Origin: Phycomyces blakesleeanus NRRL 1555(-)
Lineage: Eukaryota; Mucoromycota; Mucoromycetes; Mucorales; Phycomycetaceae
Direction: 5' to 3'
DNA length: 64,000 bases
NCBI RefSeq assembly: GCF_001638985.1
Contig: NW_017265139.1
Location: forward strand, 2,232,001-2,296,000
Position numbers and translations under genes: made by a program. Shown one piece after another: positions 50,226-62,259 of the stretch. The notes beneath the pieces are model-generated. The model was not told where the DNA came from and made no database searches. It was given only the letters and a program-made list of their open reading frames with translations. Each line of letters begins with the position of its first letter. Positions within the stretch are counted from its first letter, which is position 1.

Positions 50226-50720
50226 CTATACACTGTATACTTTTAATATGTCAATATATTTAGCTTCACCTACAAGAAGAAATATAGTAATATTCAAATA
50301 TTTCAAAAGCCAAGTCTCTGACTTGATACAGACGATGTGTTGTAGGCCAAGTTTATAGACAATGTATTTAAATGCATTGCCATATGCTAGGGTCACTTTG
50401 TAGATATTTCTTCAATTGGTGTACATTAGTTAATGCGTCACGATTATAATCAGAGCATCGTTAAGATACCTTGTATAATAAAAGTCGCTTAAAAGGTATG
50501 ACTCCTAACTCATGCATTGCTGATATAATATCCAACTCTACCGGTTTATCAACCAATCCCGGTGGTATCAAACCGCTCATCTCTTTGAAAAAAAAAATAA
50601 GAAAAGTTGCTGCGGGAGTTGACTATAAAATTGGAATGTAATTTTCGTTATGTCTTGGCCAAGAATTTCAAGACTCTCAACAAGTTTTGGTGTCAAAGGG
50701 AGTATGTACAACGATCGCAA
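50226..50720 (-). pseudogene. Decayed protein-coding relic, family unknown
   Basis: Successive minus-strand frames read like protein: TPKLVESLEILGQDITKITF, then after a poly-T tract an ATG frame MSGLIPPGLVDKPVELDII at 50580-50461, then past a TAA NVHQLKKYLQSDPSIW, and after a frame change FKYIVYKLGLQHIVCIKS. One stop and at least one frameshift separate them, so a pseudogene is one reading. The other is a small two-exon gene (50580-50470, 50409-50368; 50 aa) with a 60-nt GT-AG intron. No family was recognised. Confidence 0.25.
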
Positions 50721-50902
50721 TTGTTAATTTAGTAACATGTTGTGTTTGAGTCTCTCTGTCTTTTGTTTTTTCGAAGCATATAATCCTCTTGATTTCTCCT
50801 CCTCATTTCACTTCTGCACGAACCTCACAATAGCTTCTTTTATTTTATTTTTTCATCCTACATCTTTCAGAATTTTACAATACCTTTCCTATATTATTCC
50901 TC

Positions 50903-50908
<6 letters not shown>

Positions 50909-50939
<31 letters not shown>
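50909..50939. repeat. (TA)n dinucleotide repeat
   Basis: A nearly pure TA run of about 31 bases. Confidence 0.95.
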
Positions 50940-50943
<4 letters not shown>

Positions 50944-51137
50944 ATTCACATTTGGCCACGTCTAAGAGCAAATGACTGCTACACGGTATCAAATGAAGTA
51001 CGATATCTTACCCAAATAACTATTGAATCTTTGAACTTTTTGGCAGTGATTTCAAGGTATTTTTTTTTAACAAAATGAAGCAATGCTTTACGAATTAAAT
51101 CCTTAAATAAATAAAAAAGGAATAAAGCGATAATTAA

Positions 51138-51320
51138 GCCGTATCAAAAACAAGGAAGATTTATCCAAAAGGAATTGCTTTAAACCAAACGAATACAAAA
51201 CCAAAGGTAGATTTTGAAGACAAGACGATACAACAAATAGATATACCATCAAAGACACCACGTTTATTAAAGTTTAAGCGAACCCGGATCGACTCCATTT
51301 TAATCCACAAGATTTCCTAA
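51138..51320 (+). pseudogene. Possible 3' exon relic, family unknown
   Basis: An open frame without ATG runs from just after a TAA to a TAA and contains KVDFEDKTIQQIDIPSKTPR. A second open piece upstream (about 50950-51057, with VRYLTQITIESLNFLAVIS) ends at a possible splice donor. The two could be exons of one decayed gene, but a phase-correct join was not established. Confidence 0.15.
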
Positions 51321-52150
51321 GCCATCCTTTAAATTAAAACGAACAATACATTGAAAATAAGAATCCAATATATATATATGTGCGTGTGTATATTGATTAT
51401 CGAGATAATTGTATAACCGAAGGCTTAATAATGCAATATACAAAAAATGCTCTTTCAATATATGCGACACTTTCTTTTCGATGAAAATACGGTACTTTCT
51501 TTCTTTCTTTTTTAGTGCAACATTTTATATATATATTTTTATTTATTTAGTGCAACATCATTTTGGAAAACACTGTACTTTACTCTGTATTACCTTGTAA
51601 TGAGAACGAAAAACTGAGTAAAGAATATATATATATACTATATATATTATATAAAAAGAGAATGGAAAATAAAATATAGAAGAAGCCATTATACAAATTG
51701 ATTCATTAACCACTTGTTTTTTGTTTTTGTTTTTTTTTTTGCTTTTTGCTAAATGCTTTTTGCTAAATGCTGTACACCTATATAATAAATAAGATAAAAT
51801 ACTAATAAATAAAACAATATTTTTTTGGGGTTTGGGAGATTTTGGTTTAAATAAGATACGGAAAAAAAACCTGCAATAAAATAAAGAAAGGAAAGAACAT
51901 AACCACAAATGGCCTATATACAAAAATTATATAGGCTCTAAAACGTGGCCAGGATTTGAAAGACAGAAGATATATGGAGTATAATAGTAGTGGAATTTGG
52001 TACGAGCGTGTGTGTTTGTGTGCTTGTGTAAGGGTTTGAGTTTGTGCTTGTGTAATAGTAAGTGTAGGTGTGTAAGTAAAGGTGTGAGATGTGGGTTTGT
52101 GTGGTTGTGTATGAGAGACATTTGGTAAAGGAAAAAATAAAGAAAAAGTG

Positions 52151-53440
52151 CTACATCAAAATGCAGCACTTGTCGCCGGATTGTTTAGCAGGTTTCTGTG
52201 CAGTAATTTGGTCCTTTGATGTTCCTCCTCCTACTCCTACTCCTCCTCCTGACACACCGCTGTTTCCTGCTCTGCGTGACGCTTGCTCCTGGTTGAACCG
52301 TCGGATATCACGTACTACTTCAAAGAATGCTTCGTCGACATTAATCCGCTGTTTTGCCGATGTCTCGATGAATCGGGACCCAAAAGACTTGGCCAGATCC
52401 TGGCCTTCTTTGGTGGACACCTGTCGATCGCCTTCAAGGTCACATTTATTGGCTACCAGCACCATCGGGAAGTAGTCTCGGTCTTTAACCCTGCAAATCT
52501 GCTGGTGGAACGTGGTAATTTCCTCAAAAGACATGCGGGATGTAATTGAATACACTAACAGAAATCCTTCACCGTTGCGCATGTATTGTTCACGCATTGC
52601 ACTAAAATATCATATTATAATATATTTAGTTTAGTTTAGTCTAGTCTAGTTTGGTTTGGTTTGTTACAGAACGCACCTGTATTCCTCTTGTCCGGCAGTA
52701 TCAAGCACATCAAGTAAGGCTGTCTCGGAGTCAATTGAACACTGTTTGCGATATGAATCTGATATCGGATAGCGTATATTGAACTTTAGAATCCAGCCGT
52801 ACAAAGAACAACCGAGATGTAGTCTCACAACGCGTACTCGGTCCCCTTCCCCTTCCCCTCTTGTCTATTGTCTATTGTTATGACTTCTCTCCTATTCACT
52901 CTTCTCCTATCATACAATATCCTCTTTTGTTCAATATATACAATTCTAGATGAATTACCTTCAATTGTAGGATCATACTCATCCACAAAATGCGATTGAA
53001 TGAACTGTATCGTCAATGCTGATTTTCCAACACCTATATATATATATTAAAGAAAATGATAAGAACATACATACACAACCAACCCCAGTTTGGTTATCAT
53101 TGTATATATTTTTATTAGTAAATATTCCATTTATTTTGTGCATGTTTTGATATATAGATATAGCACTTTACTGTAATGCCATACAAAATCGATTGAAATA
53201 TGTCAAGCCCACCCACAACCCCAATTCCACGTCTTTAAAAGGCAAGTATATTCGTTTGGGTTGTATTATATTGAATTGTCTTGTTGTATGGGTCTGTAGT
53301 CCTTCTTTCGTTGCTGTTCTTTGTGCGTTTGATCCGTCTACTATTCATAGTCCCACTAAATAGAGTTTGGTCAACTCACCACCACCTCCCACCATAACGA
53401 GTTTGTGCTCGCGTACTACACATGAAGCTTTCTTGGACAT
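52151..53440 (-). CDS. Ras-type small GTPase
   Basis: Four exons (53440-53380, 53033-52959, 52758-52677, 52601-52151) give 222 aa. It is a membrane-anchored switch, probably acting on adenylate cyclase or MAPK signalling and morphogenesis as in other fungi. G1 is GGGGVGKS, split by intron 1; the effector loop is [17 protein letters not shown]3 is [13 protein letters not shown]4 is NKCD; G5 is ETSAK. A Gly-rich linker precedes the tail DKCCILM, giving a CILM CaaX box for farnesylation with an adjacent Cys for palmitoylation. The effector region is that of true Ras, not Rap or Rheb. Introns 1 (346 nt) and 2 (200 nt) are long for this window. Confidence 0.95.
52627..52662. repeat. TTTAG/TTTGG pentanucleotide tract in Ras intron
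   Basis: Imperfect TTTAG, CTAGT and TTTGG units lie inside the third intron of the Ras gene. Confidence 0.8.
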
Positions 53441-54830
53441 AAAAGGCTGGTATATTTTCTAATGTGATGAGAAAGAGATGACGAGATTGAGAGGAGTGAA
53501 GAGAAAAAAAAAGACAGAGGAGAAGGTTGTAGGAGAGGAACAAAGGAGAGGAGAGAGAAAGAGAGAAAGGGATGCGGAACTAACTTTTTTGTTTTTTTTT
53601 TTTGGTTTTTTTTTTTTTGGGTTTACCACACCGCAATATATTGTGTGCAATTTCAAAATCAGTTTCGCTATTTAAAAAATATTACATATATATATATACT
53701 TTTGCGTCACAGAAACAAAAAAGATAGCAGATTTGTGTCCAGTTCAAAAATATATATATATTATAGTGAAAAAGCAAGCTGTATATAAATATATGTATCT
53801 ATGCATTTATGCATGTATGCATGTATGTATATATGTGAATAGCAAGAGTGAATAGAATAACTGGCCAGAGAACTCAGACATATAACACCAAGTAGATGCT
53901 TAGAGTCGATTTGTGAAAGACCTACAAGGCATATTATACACTCTATCAAAAGCCGATAAGTTTCGACTGATATCAATTAAGATTGAGCTCAAAAAATAAG
54001 AACAAAGGTACCTTGGTTTACACAGCTTGTTTGGATACATAATTATTATTAAATTATGGTGCAAATAATTCGATACACATATAAATTAGAAGTACTAGCT
54101 ATCACAATCTCATATTTTGATACTCGCTACACATAAAGCAGCGAAAAAATATCTCAGCCTAGCATACTCTAGCTCTTATTTGACAAACCATAATATCATA
54201 CCTTGTTGGTGACTTGTACTAATTAACTCCTTGGCCTGATTGCATATCCATTCGCTTATTTTCTATATATATTTCTCAATTTACTACATTGACAGTCAAG
54301 TATCTGTCAGTTTTTTCTAGAATTTTTTTTTATTTAAAGATTTCAAAACACCAATTGATTCCAGTCTTAACCACACAAAAGCCAGGTGTAGGTTACACTG
54401 TAATGATTGCATGAATTTGTGATGTTGTTGGTGCTGTTGTTGTTGGTGTTCAATAAATGTATTATTTAAATTCGAGAATAAAAGGCGTTAACTTGGCTTT
54501 TGTGCTATAGCTGCTTATTGATAAAACACAAAGAAAATTATGAAAGACAAATGCTAGGTTATATTAATATTGTACAAAAAAACAAACTCGTATTTATTTA
54601 TCTTGTATATGTTTGCCTTTATGTTCCCTAAGTATAAATTATTATTGCTATTATTATTACTATCAATTTACATACAAAAACTCAAAGTGTAGCTGATTAT
54701 ATCTTAAGGAGGAGAAAGGAAAGGAAAAGAAAAGAAAAGAAGGAAAAAGGGAGGAGAAGTAGGAAATATATATATGTGTGTGTGTGCGTGTACTGGGAGT
54801 CTTGTCCGTATAAAATCTTTGCCGTTTATT
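53441..54830. other. Spacer upstream of Ras
   Basis: The Ras promoter side has a purine-rich block (53500-53570) followed by poly-T tracts (53586-53618), then AT-rich sequence, a GTT/GTG-rich patch at 54421-54450 and a purine-rich block at 54700-54765 downstream of the thioesterase gene. No gene is seen. Confidence 0.5.
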
Positions 54831-56392
54831 TTATAGTTTACTGGCGTTTGCAGGGTCGTTTTCATTGTCCGTTTTTTGCTTTTCTAATATTTGACCCTTT
54901 TCAGATAAACGAACGAGACCTTCTTGTGCTGTTGTGGCAACCAATGTACCATCCCTGCTATAAATTTTGCCAAATGCAATACCACGACCTTCACTTGTAC
55001 GTGGACTGTGCATATCATACAAAAGCCTGTTTACAAATATTAGTCTTTTTTTTAAAAAAAAGAAAAAAAACAAGTCTTTCTGGATTGTACTTTACCATTC
55101 ATCAATACGGGCTGGTGTGTGAAACCAAATAGAGTGATCCAGACTAACTACCATTCCCATGGTGTCATAGACGTATCCATTGGCCCTTGCGGCAGTAATA
55201 ATAAGCCCACTATCAGAGGCATATGCAATTGAACAAGCATGAAGTTTGGCATCGTCACTGTCAAGCTTGTTATAAGACTTGAACCAGCGACGCTAATAAA
55301 CAAAAACAAAAAACAAAAAAAAATATATAATCAGAGCTAAATCTCTAGTGAATCTATTTATTTGCTTTACCTGTACTGCGCTTGGCTCAACAGTTCCTTT
55401 GAGCATTTCCTCGGTACTGTGTGTGTGGACCTCTCGATACTCTATAGGTGTAACCTGTATGATTATGGATGACACAACAATTGTTGAGCAACTCACATTG
55501 TCGGAGTAATTTATACTTACATCTTCGAGTCTCTTTTCAAGATATTGGCGGAATGCAGTGGGTAGATCATCAGCATTGAGCCATTCTCTTACTCTTTCGA
55601 TCTCTCTATACAGGCATCATTGCTATTAAATATTTAATTATTTAATATATACAAGTTGACTTACGAAGGCACATCTTCAGGCTTTTCCACATCTGGCATT
55701 GGCGCCTACCGATCAAATGGTTAGCGGACTCTAACACCCCCCACAATCACACGTGTAAAGAAAGAAAAGGAAGAAAGGGAGGGGATAATTTTACCTGATG
55801 CACTAATCGTATTCCTTGTTCCGGGGTTGCGAAGCTGAAGCTAGCAATAAAAATGGGTTTTCCTCTTTGGACTGCAGTGACTGATCGAGTAGCAAAAGTC
55901 TTTCCGTCCCGAAGTCGCTGTACCTTGTAGATTACTGGGATATCTGCATTGCAAGGCAAGATGAAATAGCTGTGAAGAGACTATTTCAAAGAAGGAGAGA
56001 ATGCTTAGCTATTACTATTCTTATGATTATTGGTAAAGTATTACATGAATCCGGAATTGGTCTCCTACGGTGCACCATGCCGAATTCAAAGCCTGAGCAA
56101 CAACCTAAAGTTTACGGGTGGATAAATAAATAACTTCTTGAACTACAATGATTTATTGCCACATGTGTATATATGTATATAAACACACCTGTCCACCAAA
56201 TGCACCGCGTGATCCTAGGGGTACCCACAGCTCTTTGCTCATGTACAGATTGGTATCAATTTCTTCTACTGCAATCACTTTTGCCATATCTTGGGAATAC
56301 TCCTTGGAGTTTCTACGGGCATCTTCCAATACAACACAGTCTGCTGTCTTCTTCTTGATGTCAAACGTGACTGTTCTTCTAGCGTGGCTCAT
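54831..56392 (-). CDS. TES1: Peroxisomal acyl-CoA thioesterase (ACOT8/TES1 type)
   Basis: Eight exons (56392-56189, 56104-56045, 55980-55795, 55705-55665, 55605-55521, 55454-55371, 55292-55096, 55026-54831) give 350 aa. It hydrolyses acyl-CoA esters to free acid and CoA in peroxisomes during fatty-acid breakdown. Two hotdog domains are visible: GSRGAFGGQVVAQALNSAW and IHSLHSYFILPCNADIPVIY in the first, and DHSIWFHTPARIDEWLLYDM with EGRGIAFGKIYSRDGTLVAT in the second. The protein ends in SKL, a perfect PTS1 signal. The length matches the family (316-350 aa). All introns are GT-AG. Confidence 0.95.
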
Positions 56393-56566
56393 GGCTAATG
56401 AATGTTTTATCGTCTCTTAAAAAGGAAGAGAATAAAAGAAGAAGAAAGAGAAAGGGAATAAAGACGACTAAGCGTATTTTCTCCACTTAATTTTACTTTC
56501 TATTATTATTTTTAAAGTAAGAATATATATAAATAAAATAAAATAATCATTTAGTCTTACAAACTT

Positions 56567-56606
56567 GAATTATAGATATTTTTTCCGTTAAAAATATCTA
56601 TAATTC
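56567..56606. repeat. 17-bp perfect hairpin
   Basis: GAATTATAGATATTTTT at 56567-56583 pairs perfectly with 56590-56606 across a 6-nt loop. It lies about 175 bp upstream of the thioesterase start codon. Confidence 0.85.
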
Positions 56607-57453
56607 ATGTTGGGCCTTTTTCAATACAGACACATCTACCAATCAAAAGGAGAATTATATTAGCCAATATCATCTCCTCCTTCCTCTCTTTCTTATTTTG
56701 TGCGCGTTTTTTTTTGGTGTGAGACCAGTACAGAATAAAGGGAATAATCCATTGACCTTCTATTAATGATAGTACTTATACACACAATATGTATATATGC
56801 AAGCCTGGTTCTGTAGAGCTAAATAAGGATCACGTGGAGTGGGACCTACATGTAAGCTTTGTCCAACAAAAAAAACAACTTCCTACCCTCTTGAAAACTT
56901 TGATTTTGTTGACAGGAATTGCCATAGGTCCAAAATGTCAATGGACAGAATGCCATTGAAAACACTCGAGCAAATCGTACATCTCTCTCTCTCTCTCTCT
57001 GTCAATTATAATACCAAAACTACACAATGCCACGCGTTTTATATCAGTGAAAAACAAGCTAACAAGTATGAGATACATCCCATAGAATTATAATTGAAAA
57101 TTACTAATTTTTTGGCAATGAAGAATTTTCAAGGTTTTATGTGTGTATGTGTGTATTTTCTTTTAAAAAAATTCTTCTTGTACCTTCTATATAGAATGGT
57201 AGCAATCTAGCAAAAATAAATACATGAATAAACTATAGCAACATGATTTGAAGTATATATATATATATTATAATATTGAATATACATTCAAATTCATTTC
57301 AGTTTGGAAGTATCCTCTCAAGTATCTGTAAAAATCAAGCTCAAATTCAAAACAATGTATGCTTAAGATGCACATACTTATATATGTATATTACTCAACA
57401 GTAATATGCCTCATACTATCCATATATTCCATTGTTATATAATTACAGGTTCA

Positions 57454-57612
57454 TTATCTTGTTAAAGCAACCCTAGTACGTATCTTCTGCAAATTTCTTG
57501 AAGTATTTGAGATTGATTTTAGGACGAGTATCTCAATGGGAACGTTAATTGTAAAGGTTTTTCTGCGAGCCACAATTATTGGAAACAAATTGACTTTTTG
57601 CAAATTGCTCAT
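57454..57612 (-). CDS. Hypothetical small protein, 52 aa
   Basis: An ATG-to-TAA frame begins MSNLQKVNLFPIIVARRK and ends in RTRVALTR. It is basic, has no recognised domain and could be a chance frame in AT-rich DNA. Confidence 0.15.
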   Translation of the reverse strand: MSNLQKVNLFPIIVARRKTFTINVPIEILVLKSISNTSRNLQKIRTRVALTR

Positions 57613-58955
57613 TTGATCTGGCTTTGGCTTGAATCAAGGCATTTACGATTAGCGTTATTATTTCTCTTTCTATACTACACTGCAAGTTATTAGAAGAAGA
57701 AAATATATTATGTTTTAAAGTAAAACATAAATCCTTTCAATTGCACAATTTGCTTTTGGTACAAGTTAGTTCTTGATCAGGAAATATAAAGCTACTTTAT
57801 ACCTGTGGTATACACACTGCAATTGAGTAAATCACAGACTCCACAACTAAATCCCTTGTTTCCTTCCTGCTAATGGACCTGGCAAGTTAATAATCTCCGG
57901 AACTGTTACACGCCAGGCACACGTACACTACACACTTGTTCAATAAAAGCCAGCTATTACACAACAGGGATTTGAATTATAAAGGATTTGAATAGTAATA
58001 GTAATAGATATAAATTATTTTATTTACTTGGTCCGTATTTCACAATAAAATGGACTTGCTCAGTTATTGTATTATACTCCATGGTACTGAATCCACAAAA
58101 GACCAATAAGCGCAAGGAAAGTGAGCATAAAATATTAATATGATGATGAGTCCGTTGAAGAAGGGGGCACATAATTTGGTTTGGTGTGTTGAGATTCTTT
58201 TTTGGTAGTTGGTCATTATCGAGGATTTAAAGGAGTCAGTAATCGAGATGATAGGTATACCAAAGACCGTATTATGAAATACGTACACTACTCGGTACAA
58301 GTAAAGGATTCTATAATAGCTTTAGTCTTGTGTATGTGCACAGGCTCAAACAGTTGATCTTCAAGGTCAGTATTATAAGTTTTTCTTTGTTATAAATAGT
58401 TGGAATGGCTTAATAGCTATGATACCAAAAAAAAATTGTAGTTCAGTCAGAAAATGCTTTTTTTTGCTGTTGCTATTATAATGAGTCAAAGGAGTATTAA
58501 ATCAACTTCTTTTCTGAACATCTTTTGTTCTCTTATAAAGTATTGATACAAACAAACAATACCGATAATAAAATAGAATAAAATGAGATTGTGCTTAATG
58601 ATTTATACATCCCGAGTATATATACTTTAATTAACTTCATACAATCTAGATATTAAGTTAAATTTAATACAGAGACACTTGGTATTACACGCTCTGAGTC
58701 TCTTTCTCTCTCCCTTTCTTAATTTCTCACTGGATATTTTCATGTCTGGCTATGTCAAATAAATGTTTCTTTTTCTCCATTTATATTTAGGATGTTTTAT
58801 TTTATTTGCCTCAATTGTTTATTTTTCAGATCTTATCTGGTTTCCAAAGTATACAGAATTTTCATACATGTATAAAAGCAAGGCATATTTACATCAAAAA
58901 TTCTCTTGCAATGGGTTAAAAAAGTCTAAGGTTCTGTGCACACTTGAATTCAACG

Positions 58956-59004
58956 CGATGCAATGCAATGCAATGCAATGTAATACAGTGCAATGTAATG
59001 CAAT
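58956..59004. repeat. TGCAA pentanucleotide repeat
   Basis: Four clean GCAAT units are followed by decayed copies (GTAAT, ACAGT, GCAAT). Confidence 0.9.
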
Positions 59005-60193
59005 AAGTGGCAAATGTAGTCTTGAAATCTCGGGTCATCACAGTACTGGGATGCTGGTAGGCTAAGAAGGAATGGATCATAATATTATTATTTGATTGTA
59101 TTCTATGTATATCTTTCCAGAGCTCAACTTTTATCTTTTATATTATCATTAATATTATTATTATTATTAATTGTATATTCCAATAAACTCCTACTAGATC
59201 AGATTGTTTCCCGCGAAATCCCGAAGAAAACATTAAGTTCAAGGCAATCAAAGGTTAGTGTTGTTGTTGTAAAGGTTGCTTTTGCAAAAAGTCGATATGT
59301 ATATAAATCGATCAATCAATTAAAGAACTATTTGGGCTGTAGAACAAATTACCTACTAAATTTATGTTGCTGGTATCTTTCAGGTACTTGAAAATAAAAT
59401 TATAATAATTATAATAGCAGTAGTAGCAGTATGAAATCAATGATGAAATTATTACTATTATTTTTTGGGTAATTTTCTAGCACCTTCTGTGCTAATTGAT
59501 GCTTAAAGAAGACAGCTCTGTTACGTTGTATATTATATAAACAAGTATAAAAGGGGGTTTCAACGATAGTTTATCCCAAGTTATTAGTAAGATGAACAAA
59601 AATTAAAAACAAATTAAAAATATAAATGTTAGGGCTGTATGGCTTATCTGATTTAAGCTGAAAAATCATAGAGGACCTACAACTGATGACTAAGTGTTTA
59701 GTGATTGATCCAAATTTTATTAAGATTTTCCAAGATGAGTTCTAAACGTGCAATTGTTTATGCAGAAAGTGTAAATAGATACAAAGCACTTTTGTACAGA
59801 AATGACTACAGGGGAAAGCTTTTTCTTTTAAAAAAAATGAGTAAAAATAAAGGGACCTTTCTTTTTTAATGTTGGAATTGATATGTGAATATCTGGGGCT
59901 TGAGACTCTGTGCTTATGAACACAAAAAGAAGTATATCTTATTTGAAGAAAGGTACCTTTTTTTTTTAAAAAAGAAAAAAAAAGAAAAAAGGTTGGGATG
60001 TGAATATATACATTTATAGGACGATGGTGGGGTGATGTCAACCCCATGCCTTAATTGTTGGCTTTAGACAAAACTCCGTCGATTCTTCATTTTTTTTTTG
60101 AGAAATATTATAAAGTGTAAAAAAAAACCCGTCTTTCACCGTCTTTACAGTTATTCTTACTCATTTTTTTTTGAAAAACTAAAACACATACAA

Positions 60194-61304
60194 ATGTCTG
60201 TTCTCGAACAAATCAAGCAGTTCACCACCATCGTTGCCGACTCTGGTGACTTTGAGAGTAAGTACAGTGCCAAAGACGACAAGTGTAGCGATACTCCTTT
60301 ATTCAGTTTGACTCAACAAACGCGTCCTTACTTCAAATAGCCATTGCTGTCTACAAGCCCCAGGATGCTACCACCAACCCCTCTTTGATTCTTGCTGCTG
60401 CCCAGAAGCCCCAGTACGCTTCCTTGATTGAGGATGCTATCGCCTACGCCAAGGGCAAGGGAGGGTAAGCTTTAGAATACCTACATCTTTAAATGAAAGG
60501 GCTGGGAAACTAAATAACTTTATTAGTTCTGATGAGGAGCAGCTTGAGGCCGCTACTGACAAGTTGTTGGTCAACTTCGGTAAGGAGATCTTGAAGATTG
60601 TTCCCGGTCGTGTCTCCACCGAAGTCGATGCTCGCCTGTCTTTCGACAAGGATGCCACTGTTGCCAAGGCCCTTACTCTCATTGCTTTGTACGAGGCCGA
60701 GGGTGTCAACAAGGACCGTATCTTGATCAAGATTGCCTCTACCTACGAGGGTATCCAGGCCGCCCACATCCTCGAGACCCAGCACAGCATCCACTGTAAC
60801 CTGACCTTGTTGTTCGGTTTCGCCCAGGCCGTAGCATGCGCAGAGGCTGGTGTTACCCTCATTTCTCCCTTTGTCGGACGTATTCTTGACTGGTACAAGA
60901 AGTCTACCGGTCAGACCTACGAGAGCCACGAAGATCCCGGTGTCCTTTCGGTCTCCAAGATCTACAACTACTACAAGCAGCACGGCTACAACACCATTGT
61001 CATGGGTGCCTCTTTCCGTAACACCGGCGAGATCGAGCAGTTGGCTGGTTGCGACTACCTCACCATCTCTCCTTCCCTTTTGGCTGAGATGCAGAAGGAC
61101 ACCAAGACTCTTGTCCGCAAGTTGTCCCCCGAGACTGCCAACGCTGTCTCCATCGAAAAGGTCTCTTACTTCCACAACGAGAAGGCCTTCCGTTGGGATA
61201 TGAACGAGGATGCCATGGCTACCGAGAAGTTGTCTGAGGGTATCCGCAACTTCGCCAAGGATGGTGTTAAGCTTGAGAACATGCTCAAGGAAAAGCTCCT
61301 CTAA
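60194..61304 (+). CDS. TAL1: Transaldolase
   Basis: Three exons (60194-60257, 60341-60464, 60527-61304) give 321 aa. It moves a dihydroxyacetone unit between sugar phosphates in the non-oxidative pentose phosphate pathway in the cytosol. The family signature [14 protein letters not shown] and the Schiff-base lysine region [16 protein letters not shown] are intact, as are [30 protein letters not shown] and [18 protein letters not shown]. Codons strongly favour C in the third position, unlike the AT-rich flanks, which indicates high expression. This bias also creates a long meaningless open frame on the opposite strand. Confidence 0.98.
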
Positions 61305-62259
61305 GAAAATCCTCCAATAACTAGATCTTATTATTTTTGCACATCAACTTCACTTCCTTACCCTCTCTACCACTCCAAATCTCCACGCTGTACAATAACA
61401 CCAATCCTTTCTATCTCTGTAAAAAAATGTGTACAAGTAAACGGCCACCCCTTTCAAGTGCTGTTTGTAACAATCACCAATACTAACAATAAAAATAAAA
61501 AATAAATAAAGTACACTCAAAATACAGCAAAAAATACAATATAATATGATATGCTATTGATCGATCCAATGGTTTAGTCTTTCTAAGAAGTAATATATTT
61601 GTGTGTCAAGGAGGCGCGTCTCTGTATACTTTATTTCCATGGTTACCGTGTCCTGTATTTTATATATATACACTATTTTATTCTGGGCTAAAATTCTACT
61701 ACCAAAAAAAAAGCTGTCATTAAACCTTGTTTAATCTGTCATTCAATTCAATCTGCCACTCATTCCTGTGGGTGTACTTTTTTTTTTTTTAGAAAAAAAA
61801 TTAGACACCAAAAATTGCTTGTTCTCAAAAAAAAAATCAACAATTGACCTTTTTCTTTTATTATTATTATTTTGTTATTAACGAGTCTATTCAATATCGT
61901 GTTTTGCCTTGTCGATAAATACTTCTTCCGATAACTTGGTTAAATTAGCTCACATTAGATACACCAGCAGTAAAATATTATTCTTAAATAATAATATTGA
62001 CATTTTTTTTTGAGAGCGATTATTTTAGCTTGGGTTTAGACTGGACGGGCGAGCAAATATATATATACATATCATGTATACATAAAAATTAAAATAAAAA
62101 AAAAGTAAATCCATGCCTAAAAAGATAAATGTGCGTCACCGATCTCAGTCTTGGTTCTATTTTTTTTATTGAAAAAAAAAAAGTCAAAAAGTAAAGCCGA
62201 TTGTTTTTTGTTTTTTTTTCTGTTTCTTTTTTGTTTTATTTTTCAATATTTCAAATATC
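61305..62259. other. Spacer between TAL1 and the TOM20 fusion gene
   Basis: This is the 3' region of transaldolase, then AT-rich sequence with many poly-T and poly-A tracts (for example 61779-61801 and 62160-62220). The last part is the leader of the TOM20 fusion gene. No gene is seen. Confidence 0.55.

Larger units (their letters stand above)
49554..52150. other. Long AT-rich spacer with decayed coding-like pieces
   Basis: This 2.6-kb spacer holds coding-like frames on the minus strand (about 50226-50720) and plus strand (about 50950-51320), a TA run at 50909-50939, poly-T tracts and a GT-rich tract near 52005-52110 that belongs to the Ras 3' region. No intact recognised gene is seen. Confidence 0.4.
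56393..60193. other. Longest spacer (3.8 kb), no recognised gene
   Basis: This contains a 17-bp hairpin (56567-56606), a CT run at about 56981-57001, a 53-codon minus-strand frame (57454-57612), a TGCAA-type pentamer tract (58956-59004) and several T/A palindromic tracts near 59820-59990. The last 100 bases, with TTATAAA near 60109, look like the transaldolase promoter. Confidence 0.45.

Noticed and set aside
50140..50358. 72-codon plus-strand frame starting MVDPKDITYHWEL
   Set aside because: It overlaps the minus-strand relic, is very AT-rich and has no recognisable features. Either strand could be chance, and I preferred the minus-strand reading.
60510..61175. 221-codon minus-strand open frame over transaldolase
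   Set aside because: It is a by-product of strong C-ending codon bias in TAL1; the plus strand carries the full enzyme signature.
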